Shown here: positions 34,864 to 42,496 of the stretch, piece after piece
Layout: every line of letters starts with the position of its first letter
How positions within the stretch are numbered: the stretch's first letter is position 1
Source of the DNA: Paenibacillus sp. USDA918EY
GTDB lineage: Bacteria; Bacillota; Bacilli; Paenibacillales; Paenibacillaceae
Length of the DNA: 64,000 nt
Assembly (NCBI RefSeq): GCF_009870825.1
Contig: NZ_WTWY01000016.1
Location: 62,001-126,000, forward strand
Reading direction: 5' to 3'
Made by a program: the position numbers and the translations under genes
Notes under the pieces: model-generated
The model's input: the letters and a program-made list of their open reading frames with translations, nothing else
Told to the model about the DNA's origin: nothing
The model's database searches: none

Positions 34864-34904
34864 ACAAAAGGCCTGCCTCGGCGTACCGAGAGCAGACCTT
34901 TTGT
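34864..34904. terminator. Bidirectional terminator near the alpha/beta hydrolase
   Basis: ACAAAAGG-CTGC-CTCGG ... CCGAG-GCAG-CCTTTTGT, a long interrupted stem with T-rich ends on both strands, 18 bases past the hydrolase stop. Confidence 0.8.
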
Positions 34905-34922
34905 GTAACGCAGATGAAACTT

Positions 34923-35759
34923 TTATCGGGCTGTATGGTCAATGATCGCCCCAACGATCGTGTCCCAATCTTCCTCATGAAGCTCATGCCCGGCCCCGCT
35001 CAGCGAAATCAGCTTGGCACCCGGGATCACTTCGGCCAAATGAACCGCATGCGCGTACGGAATGATCGGGTCCTCCGTGCCATGAATGATGAGCGTCGGC
35101 AGGTCGATTTCGCCGGTTCGCATAAGGTACGTCCCGCCGCCTGTAACAAAGGCATGGTTTGTCATGCTGGCCGGACTGACGGCGCGTTTCGCTTCTTTTT
35201 CGGATAAAAGCGCGATTTTTTGTTCATCGAACGTACGTCCGGAACCCCGGAGAACTCTCCACCGTTCGATCGAAAAGGAAACAGCCGCCTCCACGTCGGA
35301 CCAGTCCACTTCTCCTTGCCCGGCAAAAAAACGCTCCACCCTCTCTTCCATCGGCGGCAGCCCCGGCGCAAAATTGGATGTCGCAATCAACGTCACGCTG
35401 AGCACCCGTTCCCGATGCCGCAGCGCCAAAATTTGCGTCAGCAGCCCGCCCATCGACATGCCGACGATATGCGCCTTTTCGATGCCGTATCCGTCCAGAA
35501 CCCCCATCGCATCGTCCGCCAGATCTTCAAACGAATATTCGGGCTGCCCCGGCGCATAGGTGACCGATCGTCCGACGTCGCGGTTGTCGTAACGGATGAC
35601 GAACCTTCCTCTATCGGCGATTTTCCGGCAAAAATCATCCTCCCACCAAATCATCGATACGGAGGCGCCCATAATCAGCAGCACCGCCGGGTCCTTCGGA
35701 TCCCCAAAGCTTTCCGAGCAAATGCCGACGCCTCGAGTTTGTATAAATCGTTCCGTCAT
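34923..35759 (-). CDS. Alpha/beta-hydrolase
   Basis: 278 aa, start after GGAGGG. Catalytic Ser102 in VGMSMGGL, Asp near residue 232 in IHGTEDPIIP, and His near 265 in GAGHELHEED; the oxyanion region is LIMGASVSMIWW. It belongs to the large haloperoxidase/epoxide-hydrolase-like group. No signal peptide. It is monocistronic with terminators before and after. A neutral esterase or C-C hydrolase function is all that can be said. Confidence 0.88.
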   Translation of the reverse strand: MTERFIQTRGVGICSESFGDPKDPAVLLIMGASVSMIWWEDDFCRKIADRGRFVIRYDNRDVGRSVTYAPGQPEYSFEDLADDAMGVLDGYGIEKAHIVGMSMGGLLTQILALRHRERVLSVTLIATSNFAPGLPPMEERVERFFAGQGEVDWSDVEAAVSFSIERWRVLRGSGRTFDEQKIALLSEKEAKRAVSPASMTNHAFVTGGGTYLMRTGEIDLPTLIIHGTEDPIIPYAHAVHLAEVIPGAKLISLSGAGHELHEEDWDTIVGAIIDHTAR

Positions 35760-36182
35760 TTCATATCCCTCCGCTTACTTTGTCATTTGATGAAAACAAA
35801 AAACACAGGCTTTCGCCTGTGTCGGTTCGCAGTAATCGGAAACGGAATGAAACGGACGACCTATCGCCGGCTGGGGCAAGATCGCCCGTATCAGCGGCAT
35901 GCGCTGACGTAACGATCCAACGGCATAAGGTGTGTGAAAAAGCATGAAGCACGCAGCTTCTTCTTTTCCTTATCCCTGAACCAGCAAGATATCGTGTCTA
36001 ACACAACCGATGGCATCAAGCCGCGGCTGCCGCATATTGATCCTTTTTCCGATTACTGCGCCAACAGCACAGACTTCAAGCATAAAACGATTCGCTTAAA
36101 GAGAAACCGGAAAAAAAATCAACACACGTAATCCCTCCGTTCATATCAATTGCCCTTATCCTAACACAAGACCGGATGGATT
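35760..36182. other. 423-base gap after the DeoR gene
   Basis: Holds one strong terminator (35797-35822) on the strand of the DeoR gene. An unused GGAGGG at about 36135 is followed by GTG-TTG but only an 8-codon frame. No gene or structured RNA was recognised. Confidence 0.5.
35797..35822 (-). terminator. Terminator upstream of the alpha/beta hydrolase
   Basis: ACACAGGC GAAA GCCTGTGT, an 8-bp perfect stem with a GAAA tetraloop followed on the minus strand by TTTTTTG. It ends the transcript of the DeoR gene, 360 bases after its stop. Confidence 0.88.
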
Positions 36183-36983
36183 TCAAATCATTTCCTTTTG
36201 GGACGATCCGTTCTGGCCGCTGATCAACACTTCGACGTCCAGCTTGTTGAGCGCATCGATCCATTCCTGGGAGCAGCCGGGATCCGTGACGATCATCGAT
36301 ATGTGCTCGATCGGCGCGATTTGCGCGAACGTCGTGACCCCGAATTTGGAATGATCGGCCACCAAAATGGCTTCTTCGGTGCGCTGCATCATTTTGCGCG
36401 ACAGCAGCGCTTCTTCCAGATTGTATTCGGTGATGCCGTCCGCCAGCGAAATGCCGCCGGCCGAAATGAAAGCTTTGTTCACTTTAAATTGATCGAGCAG
36501 CTGATGGGCGATCGCCCCGGTCGCCGCCTGAATGCCCATATGGACCTCGCCGCCGGCAAAAATGACCTTCCCCTGGAATCCGTCCAGCGCGCACGCCAAA
36601 ATCGGCACGGAGCTGGTAATGACGGTAACGTCGCCCCGGTCCTTCAGCTCCCGCATAATTTCGATCGTGGTCGTGCCGTTATCGAGCAGAACGGTTTCTC
36701 CTTCTCTCACCAAGGACGCCGCAAGCTTTCCGATCGCGCGTTTTTCGCTGCTGTGCATCTGGGATCTCTTCATAAAAGTCGGCTCGATCCGCTCGGAACG
36801 GGTTTGAACCGCGCCGCCGTAAACCTTCCGCAGCCTGCCTTCCTTTTCCAGCCGGTCAAGATCACGCCGGATCGTTTCCGTAGAAACGTTGAACATGCCG
36901 GCCAGCGCATGCACCTGAACCTTTCCTTTCGTGCCAAGCTCGGCAAGAATGGTTTCGCGCCGCTCCTCATAGGTTAGGGACAT
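36183..36983 (-). CDS. DeoR-family transcriptional regulator
   Basis: 266 aa from ATG at 36983, following AAGGAGG; the open frame to 37067 has no start signal. The N-terminal HTH reads SLTYEERRETILAELGTKGK then FNVSTETIRRDLDRLEKEGRL. The C-terminal sugar-phosphate-binding domain has LDNGTTTIEIMREL (the phosphate loop), FISAGGISL and ADHSKFGVTTFAQIAPIE. DeoR regulators respond to phosphorylated sugars or nucleosides. It is divergent from the metallophosphoesterase-EamA pair, with matching repeats on both sides, so it likely controls both directions. Confidence 0.93.
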   Translation of the reverse strand: MSLTYEERRETILAELGTKGKVQVHALAGMFNVSTETIRRDLDRLEKEGRLRKVYGGAVQTRSERIEPTFMKRSQMHSSEKRAIGKLAASLVREGETVLLDNGTTTIEIMRELKDRGDVTVITSSVPILACALDGFQGKVIFAGGEVHMGIQAATGAIAHQLLDQFKVNKAFISAGGISLADGITEYNLEEALLSRKMMQRTEEAILVADHSKFGVTTFAQIAPIEHISMIVTDPGCSQEWIDALNKLDVEVLISGQNGSSQKEMI

Positions 36984-37020
36984 ATTTGCATTCCTCCTTG
37001 CCTGTGCAATTCCAATTGCT

Positions 37021-37047
37021 TTCATGTGTTTTTTTGTTGTTTTTTTC
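37021..37047 (-). promoter_or_regulatory. Repeat matching the DeoR operator copies
   Basis: On the minus strand the sequence contains AAACAACA and AAAACACAT, the same words as the pair at 37164-37203, just upstream of the deoR ribosome binding site. It could serve autoregulation. Confidence 0.35.
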
Positions 37048-37127
37048 AGTTTATTCGTTCCGGACAAACGTTGTCAAACGATGAAAAGGCCATGGTCTCA
37101 TGTATGTGGTCAAAATAAAAAAAAGAA

Positions 37128-37156
37128 TTGACAACATTTTACGCAGGGCATACAAT
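37128..37156 (+). promoter_or_regulatory. Strong sigma-A promoter
   Basis: TTGACA, 17 bases, TACAAT: a perfect -35 and a 5 of 6 -10. It drives the metallophosphoesterase gene, with a 70-base leader. Confidence 0.8.
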
Positions 37157-37163
37157 CAACACG

Positions 37164-37203
37164 AAAACAACACATTTAAACATAAAACAACAACATTTCA
37201 ATG
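37164..37203 (+). promoter_or_regulatory. Two 20-bp-spaced operator repeats downstream of the promoter
   Basis: AAAACAACACATTTAAACAT at 37164 and AAAACAACAACATTTCAATG at 37184 share most bases and begin exactly 20 bases apart. Lying at and just past the transcription start, they fit a DeoR-type repressor. Confidence 0.55.
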
Positions 37204-37231
37204 TTTATTTTTTACAAGGAGGAAACAATTC

Positions 37232-38197
37232 ATGAGCCGCCAATTATCCTTCCGGCAGGACGGAACCTTCACGATCGTACAATTTACGGATCTTCACTGG
37301 AAAAACGGGGAACCCGAAGATCATCGCACCCGCGCTTTAATGGAACTTACACTGGATGCCGAGAAACCGGATCTCGTCGTTTTCACCGGCGATGTCATTT
37401 ATACCGGCCCCGTATCCGAGGGCTACGCCGAATGCGGGAACCCGGAGCAGGCTTTTCGGGAAGCGGTCAGCGCCGTGGAAGAGCGGGGCATTCCTTGGGC
37501 CGTCGTTTTCGGCAATCATGACACCGAACAGCGCATTACGCGGGAGGAGCTGATTCGGCTTGCCATGCAGCACGAGCATTCCGTCGCGGAAGCCGGTCCG
37601 AAGGAAATTTCCGGCGAAGGCAACTATACGATCGAACTGCTGGATGCGCACGGAAACCCGGCGGCTAACCTCTATTTCCTCGATTCCGGCGCCGTCTCGC
37701 CCCTGCCCCACGTCCCCTATTACAACTGGGTGCGGCGCGACCAGATCAACTGGCTGGTACAGGAATCCAAGCGGCTGAATCCGGCCGAAAACGCCGGCAA
37801 GCTGCCCGCGCTCGCCTTTTTCCATATCCCGGTCCCCGAATATCAGGAAGTATGGGACACCCAGACCTGTTACGGACATAAGTACGAACCGGTCTGCTGC
37901 GCTCCCGTCAACTCGGGATTGTTCACGGCCTTGCTTGAAATGGGCGATGTCATCGGAACGTTTTGCGGCCATGACCATGTCAATGATTATTACGGCACGC
38001 TGCACGGCATCCACCTTTGTTACGGACGGGCGAGCGGTTACAACACGTACGGCAGGGAAGGTTTCCGGCGCGGCGCCCGCGTCATCCGCCTGACGGCGGG
38101 AGAGTCCGACTTCGCCACCTGGCTTCGCCTTGACGACGGTTCGGTCGTCGCCGAGCAGCCGGTTCATCATCCGGACCAGGACAAAATTAAAGCATAA
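37232..38197 (+). CDS. Metallophosphoesterase of the calcineurin-like superfamily
   Basis: 321 aa from ATG at 37232, with AAGGAGG upstream. Motifs in order: FTDLHW near residue 20 (DxH), FTGDVIYTG (GDxxxxG), VFGNHDTE (GNHD), AFFHIPVPEY and CGHDHVNDYYG (GHxH). All metal ligands look intact. It resembles the yeast Dcr2-like phosphoesterase branch and is cytoplasmic, lacking a signal peptide. The EamA transporter begins 15 bases after its stop, so uptake or efflux of a phosphorylated compound or its dephosphorylation product, regulated by DeoR, is a reasonable guess. Confidence 0.92.
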   Translation: MSRQLSFRQDGTFTIVQFTDLHWKNGEPEDHRTRALMELTLDAEKPDLVVFTGDVIYTGPVSEGYAECGNPEQAFREAVSAVEERGIPWAVVFGNHDTEQRITREELIRLAMQHEHSVAEAGPKEISGEGNYTIELLDAHGNPAANLYFLDSGAVSPLPHVPYYNWVRRDQINWLVQESKRLNPAENAGKLPALAFFHIPVPEYQEVWDTQTCYGHKYEPVCCAPVNSGLFTALLEMGDVIGTFCGHDHVNDYYGTLHGIHLCYGRASGYNTYGREGFRRGARVIRLTAGESDFATWLRLDDGSVVAEQPVHHPDQDKIKA

Positions 38198-38212
38198 GGG
38201 GTCTTATCATCC

Positions 38213-39064
38213 ATGTTATTCTCGATTTTGCTCGTACTCGCTTCCGGGGTGGCCCATGCGGTGTGGAGCATGTTTACGAAACGGAGCCTGAACAAAGGCG
38301 TCTTTTTATGGTCGATCATGATGATCCCTTCCGTGGTTTTGCTCCCGATTTTGGTCGCCGAGCTGTGGCGCAATCCGCTGACTTGGGGCGGTTACGGCCT
38401 GCTCCTGTTGTCCGTTGCGCTGCAAGCCCTCTATTCCTGGCTCCTGTCCAAAACCTATGAGCTTGGCGATCTGTCGCAAATCTATCCGATCATGCGGGGC
38501 ACGAGTACGCTGCTGATCCCGATCATCGGCGTCCTTTTCCTCAAAGAGTCGCTTTCCTTGTACGGTTGGATCGGGATCGTCTGCATGCTCGGCGGCTTTT
38601 TCCTGCTCAGCGGACTCGGCGGCAAACGCACCGAAGCCCAGCCGCATGGCTTAAAACCATTTGCGCTGGCGCTTTGCGTCGGATTATGCACGACCAGCTA
38701 CGTGTTCGTGGATAAGTTGAACCTGGAGAACCTGTCCCCCCTGGCTTTATCCGAAGCGACCAATATCGGTTTCGTGCTCGGGCTGACGCCGCTTGTTCTG
38801 GCCTCCCGGCAGCTCCGGCAGGAATGGCGCAAGAACCGTTCCACGATTTTGCTCGGCGCTATTCTGAACCCCGGCTCGTACCTGCTTTTCCTGTTTGCGA
38901 TGCAGCAGGCGCCGATGGCGCATATCAGCCCGCTGCGGGAGATCGGAACGGTCTTCGCGACCTTCCTCGGCATCCTCATTTTGAAGGAGCAGCAAGGCTT
39001 AAAGCGGATCGCCACGTCGATCGTCGTCTTTTGCGGCATTTTGCTGGTAGGCATGCTGGGATAA
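38213..39064 (+). CDS. EamA/DMT-superfamily transporter
   Basis: 283 aa. Ten predicted transmembrane helices arranged as two repeats of five, each ending in the EamA signature (first half: LSQIYPIMRGTSTLLIPIIGVLFLKESL; second half: MAHISPLREIGTVFATFLGILILKEQQ). This is the drug/metabolite-transporter fold that exports or imports small metabolites. It is in one operon with the phosphoesterase. The position of the repeats does not reveal the substrate. Confidence 0.93.
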   Translation: MLFSILLVLASGVAHAVWSMFTKRSLNKGVFLWSIMMIPSVVLLPILVAELWRNPLTWGGYGLLLLSVALQALYSWLLSKTYELGDLSQIYPIMRGTSTLLIPIIGVLFLKESLSLYGWIGIVCMLGGFFLLSGLGGKRTEAQPHGLKPFALALCVGLCTTSYVFVDKLNLENLSPLALSEATNIGFVLGLTPLVLASRQLRQEWRKNRSTILLGAILNPGSYLLFLFAMQQAPMAHISPLREIGTVFATFLGILILKEQQGLKRIATSIVVFCGILLVGMLG

Positions 39065-39194
39065 CCGAATTCTAAAATAACCGCCTTGACGGTGAACTGC
39101 GCTTCCCATGTTAGATTCCGTCTAACGATTGGGGCGCGGTTCGCTTGGGGGGCGGTTTTTTCATGATCATAGAAATCATTTTTTGTTTAGCCCA

Positions 39195-39223
39195 TTGACA
39201 GAAAATAGTTTTGTGAGTATAGT
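39195..39223 (+). promoter_or_regulatory. Perfect-spacing sigma-A promoter of padR
   Basis: TTGACA, 17 bases, TATAGT. The transcription start would fall inside the operator listed next. Confidence 0.8.
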
Positions 39224-39236
39224 TTTATTAAAACTA
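39205..39236 (+). promoter_or_regulatory. Candidate PadR operator
   Basis: Two direct ATAGTTTT words (39205-39212 and 39219-39226), and the palindrome TAGTTTT-ATT-AAAACTA at 39220-39236 that overlaps the -10 and start. This is a textbook place for an autorepressor. Confidence 0.55.
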
Positions 39237-39257
39237 ATAACAAAGGGTGATGGAACC

Positions 39258-39830
39258 TTGTACGAACTGCTTGTGCTCTCCCTGCTAATGAAATTTCCGC
39301 TGCATGCATACCTTATTTCCAAAATCGCAAACGACACGCTGGGCCCATGGGAGAAAATCAGCCGCGGCACGCTGTCCACGCTGCTGAACAAACTGTACAA
39401 AGACGGGCTTATTCAAGACGCGGCGGCTGAGGCTATCCCTTTTCCCACGGAGCGTTCTTCGCGAACATACGAAATTACGGAACGCGGAAAAACACGGTTT
39501 TTCGAGCTCATGATGGATACGGAAAAAAACGCCGGCAATTACCCGAAGATTTTCCATATCAAAGCGATTTATTTGGATTTTTTAAGCTTTGAAGATCAAC
39601 TGTATCTGGTCAGCCATTACATGAAATATTGCGAAAAGGCGATCGACCATATCCGGCAGCAGCAATCCGAGTTTGACGAAAACCCCGACCAAATCGAGCC
39701 GATGCAGGACACCCATTTCTACCGGACCATCCGCGAGCTGATGGATCTGCAGATCGATCAGTTGGAGCTTGAACGGCAGTGGGTATTCCGGTTAAAAGAG
39801 AAAATCAGTGCCGATTTCAAATCAAATTAA
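39258..39830 (+). CDS. PadR-family transcriptional regulator
   Basis: 190 aa from TTG at 39258, with AAAGGGTG eight bases upstream and a promoter just before; the open frame to 39129 would contain the promoter. Winged-helix PadR domain: ELLVLSLLMKFPLHAYLISKIANDTLG at the start, GTLSTLLNKLYKDGLI in the recognition region, and SRTYEITERGKTRF in the wing. The long C-terminal helices (Vir-type) dimerise. It probably responds to a small aromatic compound. The SnoaL-like gene follows 32 bases later in the same direction and may be its partner. Confidence 0.9.
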   Translation: MYELLVLSLLMKFPLHAYLISKIANDTLGPWEKISRGTLSTLLNKLYKDGLIQDAAAEAIPFPTERSSRTYEITERGKTRFFELMMDTEKNAGNYPKIFHIKAIYLDFLSFEDQLYLVSHYMKYCEKAIDHIRQQQSEFDENPDQIEPMQDTHFYRTIRELMDLQIDQLELERQWVFRLKEKISADFKSN

Positions 39831-39862
39831 TCTTAACTTTTGAGAAAAGAGAGGGATATGTG

Positions 39863-40303
39863 ATGACCCAAAAACAAGCGGAAACGCAAATCAGCGCCTT
39901 ATTCGACCGGCTGTTCGCCGCCTGGAGCGCCGGAGACGCCAAGGCATTTGCCGGTTGTTTCACCGAAAACGCCGACTACGTCACCTTTTTCGGGCAGCAT
40001 CTCAAAGGACGTGAGGAAGTCGAAAGCTCCCACCGGCAATTGTTTGACGGCGTGCTGAAGGGGACGCAAATGCAAGGCAAGATCAGCGCCATCCGGTTTT
40101 TGAACGACCAGACAGCCATCGTCCACTGCATCGGCAACACCAAAAAACGCCAGCAAAAAAACTATTCCAAAAACAGGGAGTCGATCAACACAAACGTGGT
40201 GATTCTGCAGGACGGGGAGTGGAAAATTACCGCGTTCCATAACTGCCGCATCAAAAATTTCAATTTCATTGTCAAATGGCTGATGAACCGAAGCAGCAAA
40301 TAA
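39863..40303 (+). CDS. SnoaL-like / SgcJ-type small protein
   Basis: 146 aa from ATG at 39863; GTG at 39860 is an alternative. It shows the NTF2/SnoaL fold sequence of the SgcJ/EcaC family: ISALFDRLFAAWSAGDAKAF, then GCFTENADYVTFFGQHLKGREEV, and AIVHCIGNTKK. Members often act as polyketide or aromatic cyclases or as accessory proteins of unknown activity; nothing in the context points to polyketides. It is likely cotranscribed with padR. A terminator follows. Confidence 0.85.
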   Translation: MTQKQAETQISALFDRLFAAWSAGDAKAFAGCFTENADYVTFFGQHLKGREEVESSHRQLFDGVLKGTQMQGKISAIRFLNDQTAIVHCIGNTKKRQQKNYSKNRESINTNVVILQDGEWKITAFHNCRIKNFNFIVKWLMNRSSK

Positions 40304-40316
40304 GCATGAAAAAAAA

Positions 40317-40348
40317 CGAAAAAAGGGGGCCTCGGTCCCCTTTTTTCG
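40317..40348 (+). terminator. Terminator of the padR unit
   Basis: CGAAAAAAGGGG GCCTCGGT CCCCTTTTTTCG, with T runs on the plus strand, 13 bases past the stop. Confidence 0.88.
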
Positions 40349-40562
40349 TTCGACTTCTTCCATTCGCTCACCATTAGCGGCAAAAGTAAAGTAACCTTCA
40401 GTCTTACCTTGATGCCATGGAATGGGCATATGGGACTATGGAAGCGCCCTGAAGATACATAGTATGATGATCATATTGCCCATGGCCTTGCATCATCTAA
40501 CAAGGCATTCAAAATACGGGAAGCGTGTGTTTAGAAACGTTTCTTTATTAAGGGGGAATAGG

Positions 40563-41450
40563 ATGAATTTGAATGAGCGGAACCGGCTTAAACTTGAAAG
40601 ATTGATCCGGGAAAATGAATTCGAGCATGCTTTGCCTTATTTATTGGCGCATACGCGCCAAGGCATCCGGTGCGCCAAAGCCGGTGAGGCGGACGACGAT
40701 AAGCTGGGCACCTCCCGCATCGGCGGCGACCCCGACCTGCCTTCCCGTATCGAATGGCCCGTCACGTCGGAAGGCGTGCCGATGACCTTTTTAACGCAGC
40801 TGAATTTGCAGGAATTTATGGCCGCGAATGAGTCTTCGCTGCTTCCGGCCAGCGGCATGCTTTATTTTTTCGTCGGAGTGGACGAGCCGGCTTACAACAT
40901 CGAACACCGCGTCATCCATGTACCGGAGGAGGAGCTTGCCTCCGCTTCGCGCCGCCCTGCTCCCGAGACGACCGCGCTCGAAGGCGCTTTTCGCGCATAC
41001 CGGCTTGAGCCGAGAGCCACGCTTGAACCTCCCAATTATGCTTATGTCGATACCGATCAAGTCGAAAACGACACGGCGGATTACACGGATTACGAAGAGC
41101 TCATCTGGTCCATCACGGACAGCCGGAACGGGGACGTGGCTCTGCTATTCGGCTACCCGGACGGGCAGCATGACGACGCCGAATACGAAGCGGCTTTAAT
41201 GATCCTGACGGGCGAAAAATACGATTACCATACCGGTCATGCCCTTGAGCGGATCGCTGCGCATTTTGGCGGGAACAAAGAAAAAGCGTTGCAGGAAATC
41301 CGGGATACGCTGCTGCTTCTCGAAATTGACTCGGACAACGACATCGGCTTTTGCTGGTGGGACGCCGGCGAGCTTCAATTTTTCATTCGCAAAGAGGATT
41401 TGCTGGCGGGCCGCTTTGACCGCACCTATTGTTCGTTATATTCGAGTTGA
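40563..41450 (+). CDS. DUF1963 (YwqG-like) protein
   Basis: 295 aa from ATG at 40563, after GGGGGAATAGG. The YwqG/DUF1963 signature runs TSRIGGDPDLPSRIEWP near residue 48, PMTFLTQLNLQEF near 70, GMLYFFVG near 95 and FCWWDAGELQFFIRKEDL near the end. Mostly beta, cytoplasmic. Its function is not known; members are scattered in bacteria, often with DUF4261 or leucine-rich partners. The DUF4261 gene follows by 15-30 bases, so it is very likely the same operon. Confidence 0.9.
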   Translation: MNLNERNRLKLERLIRENEFEHALPYLLAHTRQGIRCAKAGEADDDKLGTSRIGGDPDLPSRIEWPVTSEGVPMTFLTQLNLQEFMAANESSLLPASGMLYFFVGVDEPAYNIEHRVIHVPEEELASASRRPAPETTALEGAFRAYRLEPRATLEPPNYAYVDTDQVENDTADYTDYEELIWSITDSRNGDVALLFGYPDGQHDDAEYEAALMILTGEKYDYHTGHALERIAAHFGGNKEKALQEIRDTLLLLEIDSDNDIGFCWWDAGELQFFIRKEDLLAGRFDRTYCSLYSS

Positions 41451-41479
41451 CGCTTAGCACATGAATGGAGGGGAAGACA

Positions 41480-42394
41480 CTGGACACGAAAGAACTGCTT
41501 CAAGAAGAACAAGACTTCGGATTTGCCCGGGTGTATTCGGTCGAACTGAAATACAGGGAGCAGCCCAAGCTGGATCGGGATCTGCTTTATGCCAACATGG
41601 AGCGGTATACCGGGAAATTGGACCAGTCGGAACGGCAAAAGAAGACGGCGGGCCTGGCCGTATGGGAAGCCAATGAAGAAGCGGACAAGGATCTGCTTCA
41701 TTTTTTCCATTTGAACTACATGGTGCAATATGCGGAAGGAGAAATGCCGGCCCAAACGAGCTTGGTGGAAATCGAAAATCGTTCGGCTGCCGATTACGGC
41801 ACCGCGATTCAGCAGGCTTGGCACTGGCATGAGGCGGGACAGACGCTGGCGGAATGCGCGCATTCGCTGCTGCTCGTCGATATGATGGCATCCGGGCTGG
41901 AGCCGAAAACACGGCTGGAGCTGTTTACCGGTGCGCTGCGGGCGGTGCTCGAAACGGCTCCGTGCGATGCGATCTATTTCCGGGCAAGCGATAAGCTGGT
42001 GGAACCCGAAGCGTATCTGGCCGCCATCGAAGAGGGTGCCCGGTTGTATGGCGCCATGAACGTCCGCTTTTACAACGTGGAAGGCACGGGCAGCGAGCGT
42101 CGGGAAAGCCTGATGGATACGGTTGGGCTGGCCTCCCTCGGCATTCCGGACGTACAGTGCCATTTTTACGGTTTAAACCCCGATGACGTGGCCGGGACTT
42201 TGACCAATATCGGCTACTACCTGTTTGAACAGGGAGACATCATCGGGGACGGGGAAACGATCGGTTTCACCGAGGATATGCGCTGGCGCTGCGAGCATCA
42301 ATACGCGCTGGCCGCTCCGCGCAGGGTCGTGATCGACCTGGATCCGGGCGAGCCGTATTACGCGGGTAGGCAAGGCGCCGCGCCGACCGAATAG
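41480..42394 (+). CDS. DUF4261-domain protein
   Basis: About 304 aa. An unusual start: SD GGAGGGG at 41467-41473 lies six bases before CTG at 41480, while the first in-frame ATG (41465) overlaps that SD and has none of its own. The C-terminal 100 residues carry the DUF4261 signature CHFYGLNPDDVAGTLTNIGYY, then DGETIGF. The N-terminal half is helical (ALRAVLETAPCDAIYFRASDKL in the middle). It is cytoplasmic, of unknown role. The terminator at 42421-42460 separates it from the convergent esterase-like gene. Confidence 0.85.
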   Translation: MDTKELLQEEQDFGFARVYSVELKYREQPKLDRDLLYANMERYTGKLDQSERQKKTAGLAVWEANEEADKDLLHFFHLNYMVQYAEGEMPAQTSLVEIENRSAADYGTAIQQAWHWHEAGQTLAECAHSLLLVDMMASGLEPKTRLELFTGALRAVLETAPCDAIYFRASDKLVEPEAYLAAIEEGARLYGAMNVRFYNVEGTGSERRESLMDTVGLASLGIPDVQCHFYGLNPDDVAGTLTNIGYYLFEQGDIIGDGETIGFTEDMRWRCEHQYALAAPRRVVIDLDPGEPYYAGRQGAAPTE

Positions 42395-42420
42395 AAGCGC
42401 CAAGCCATCGAAACATGAAA

Positions 42421-42460
42421 ACCAGTCCCCCCATCCATTGGCGTTGGGACTGGTTTGTTT
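42421..42460. terminator. Bidirectional terminator between convergent genes
   Basis: ACCAGTCCC ... GGGACTGGT (9-bp stem), then TTTGTTTGCGTTTTT on the plus strand and TTTTC on the minus strand. Confidence 0.75.
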
Positions 42461-42496
42461 GCGTTTTTCTTCAGTGAAGCGTCCTTGCCCGGCCTA

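Noticed and set aside
36100..36182. Small gene after GGAGGG (about 36135) downstream of deoR
   Set aside because: Frames are 8 codons or less and end in stop codons; no conservation can be judged.
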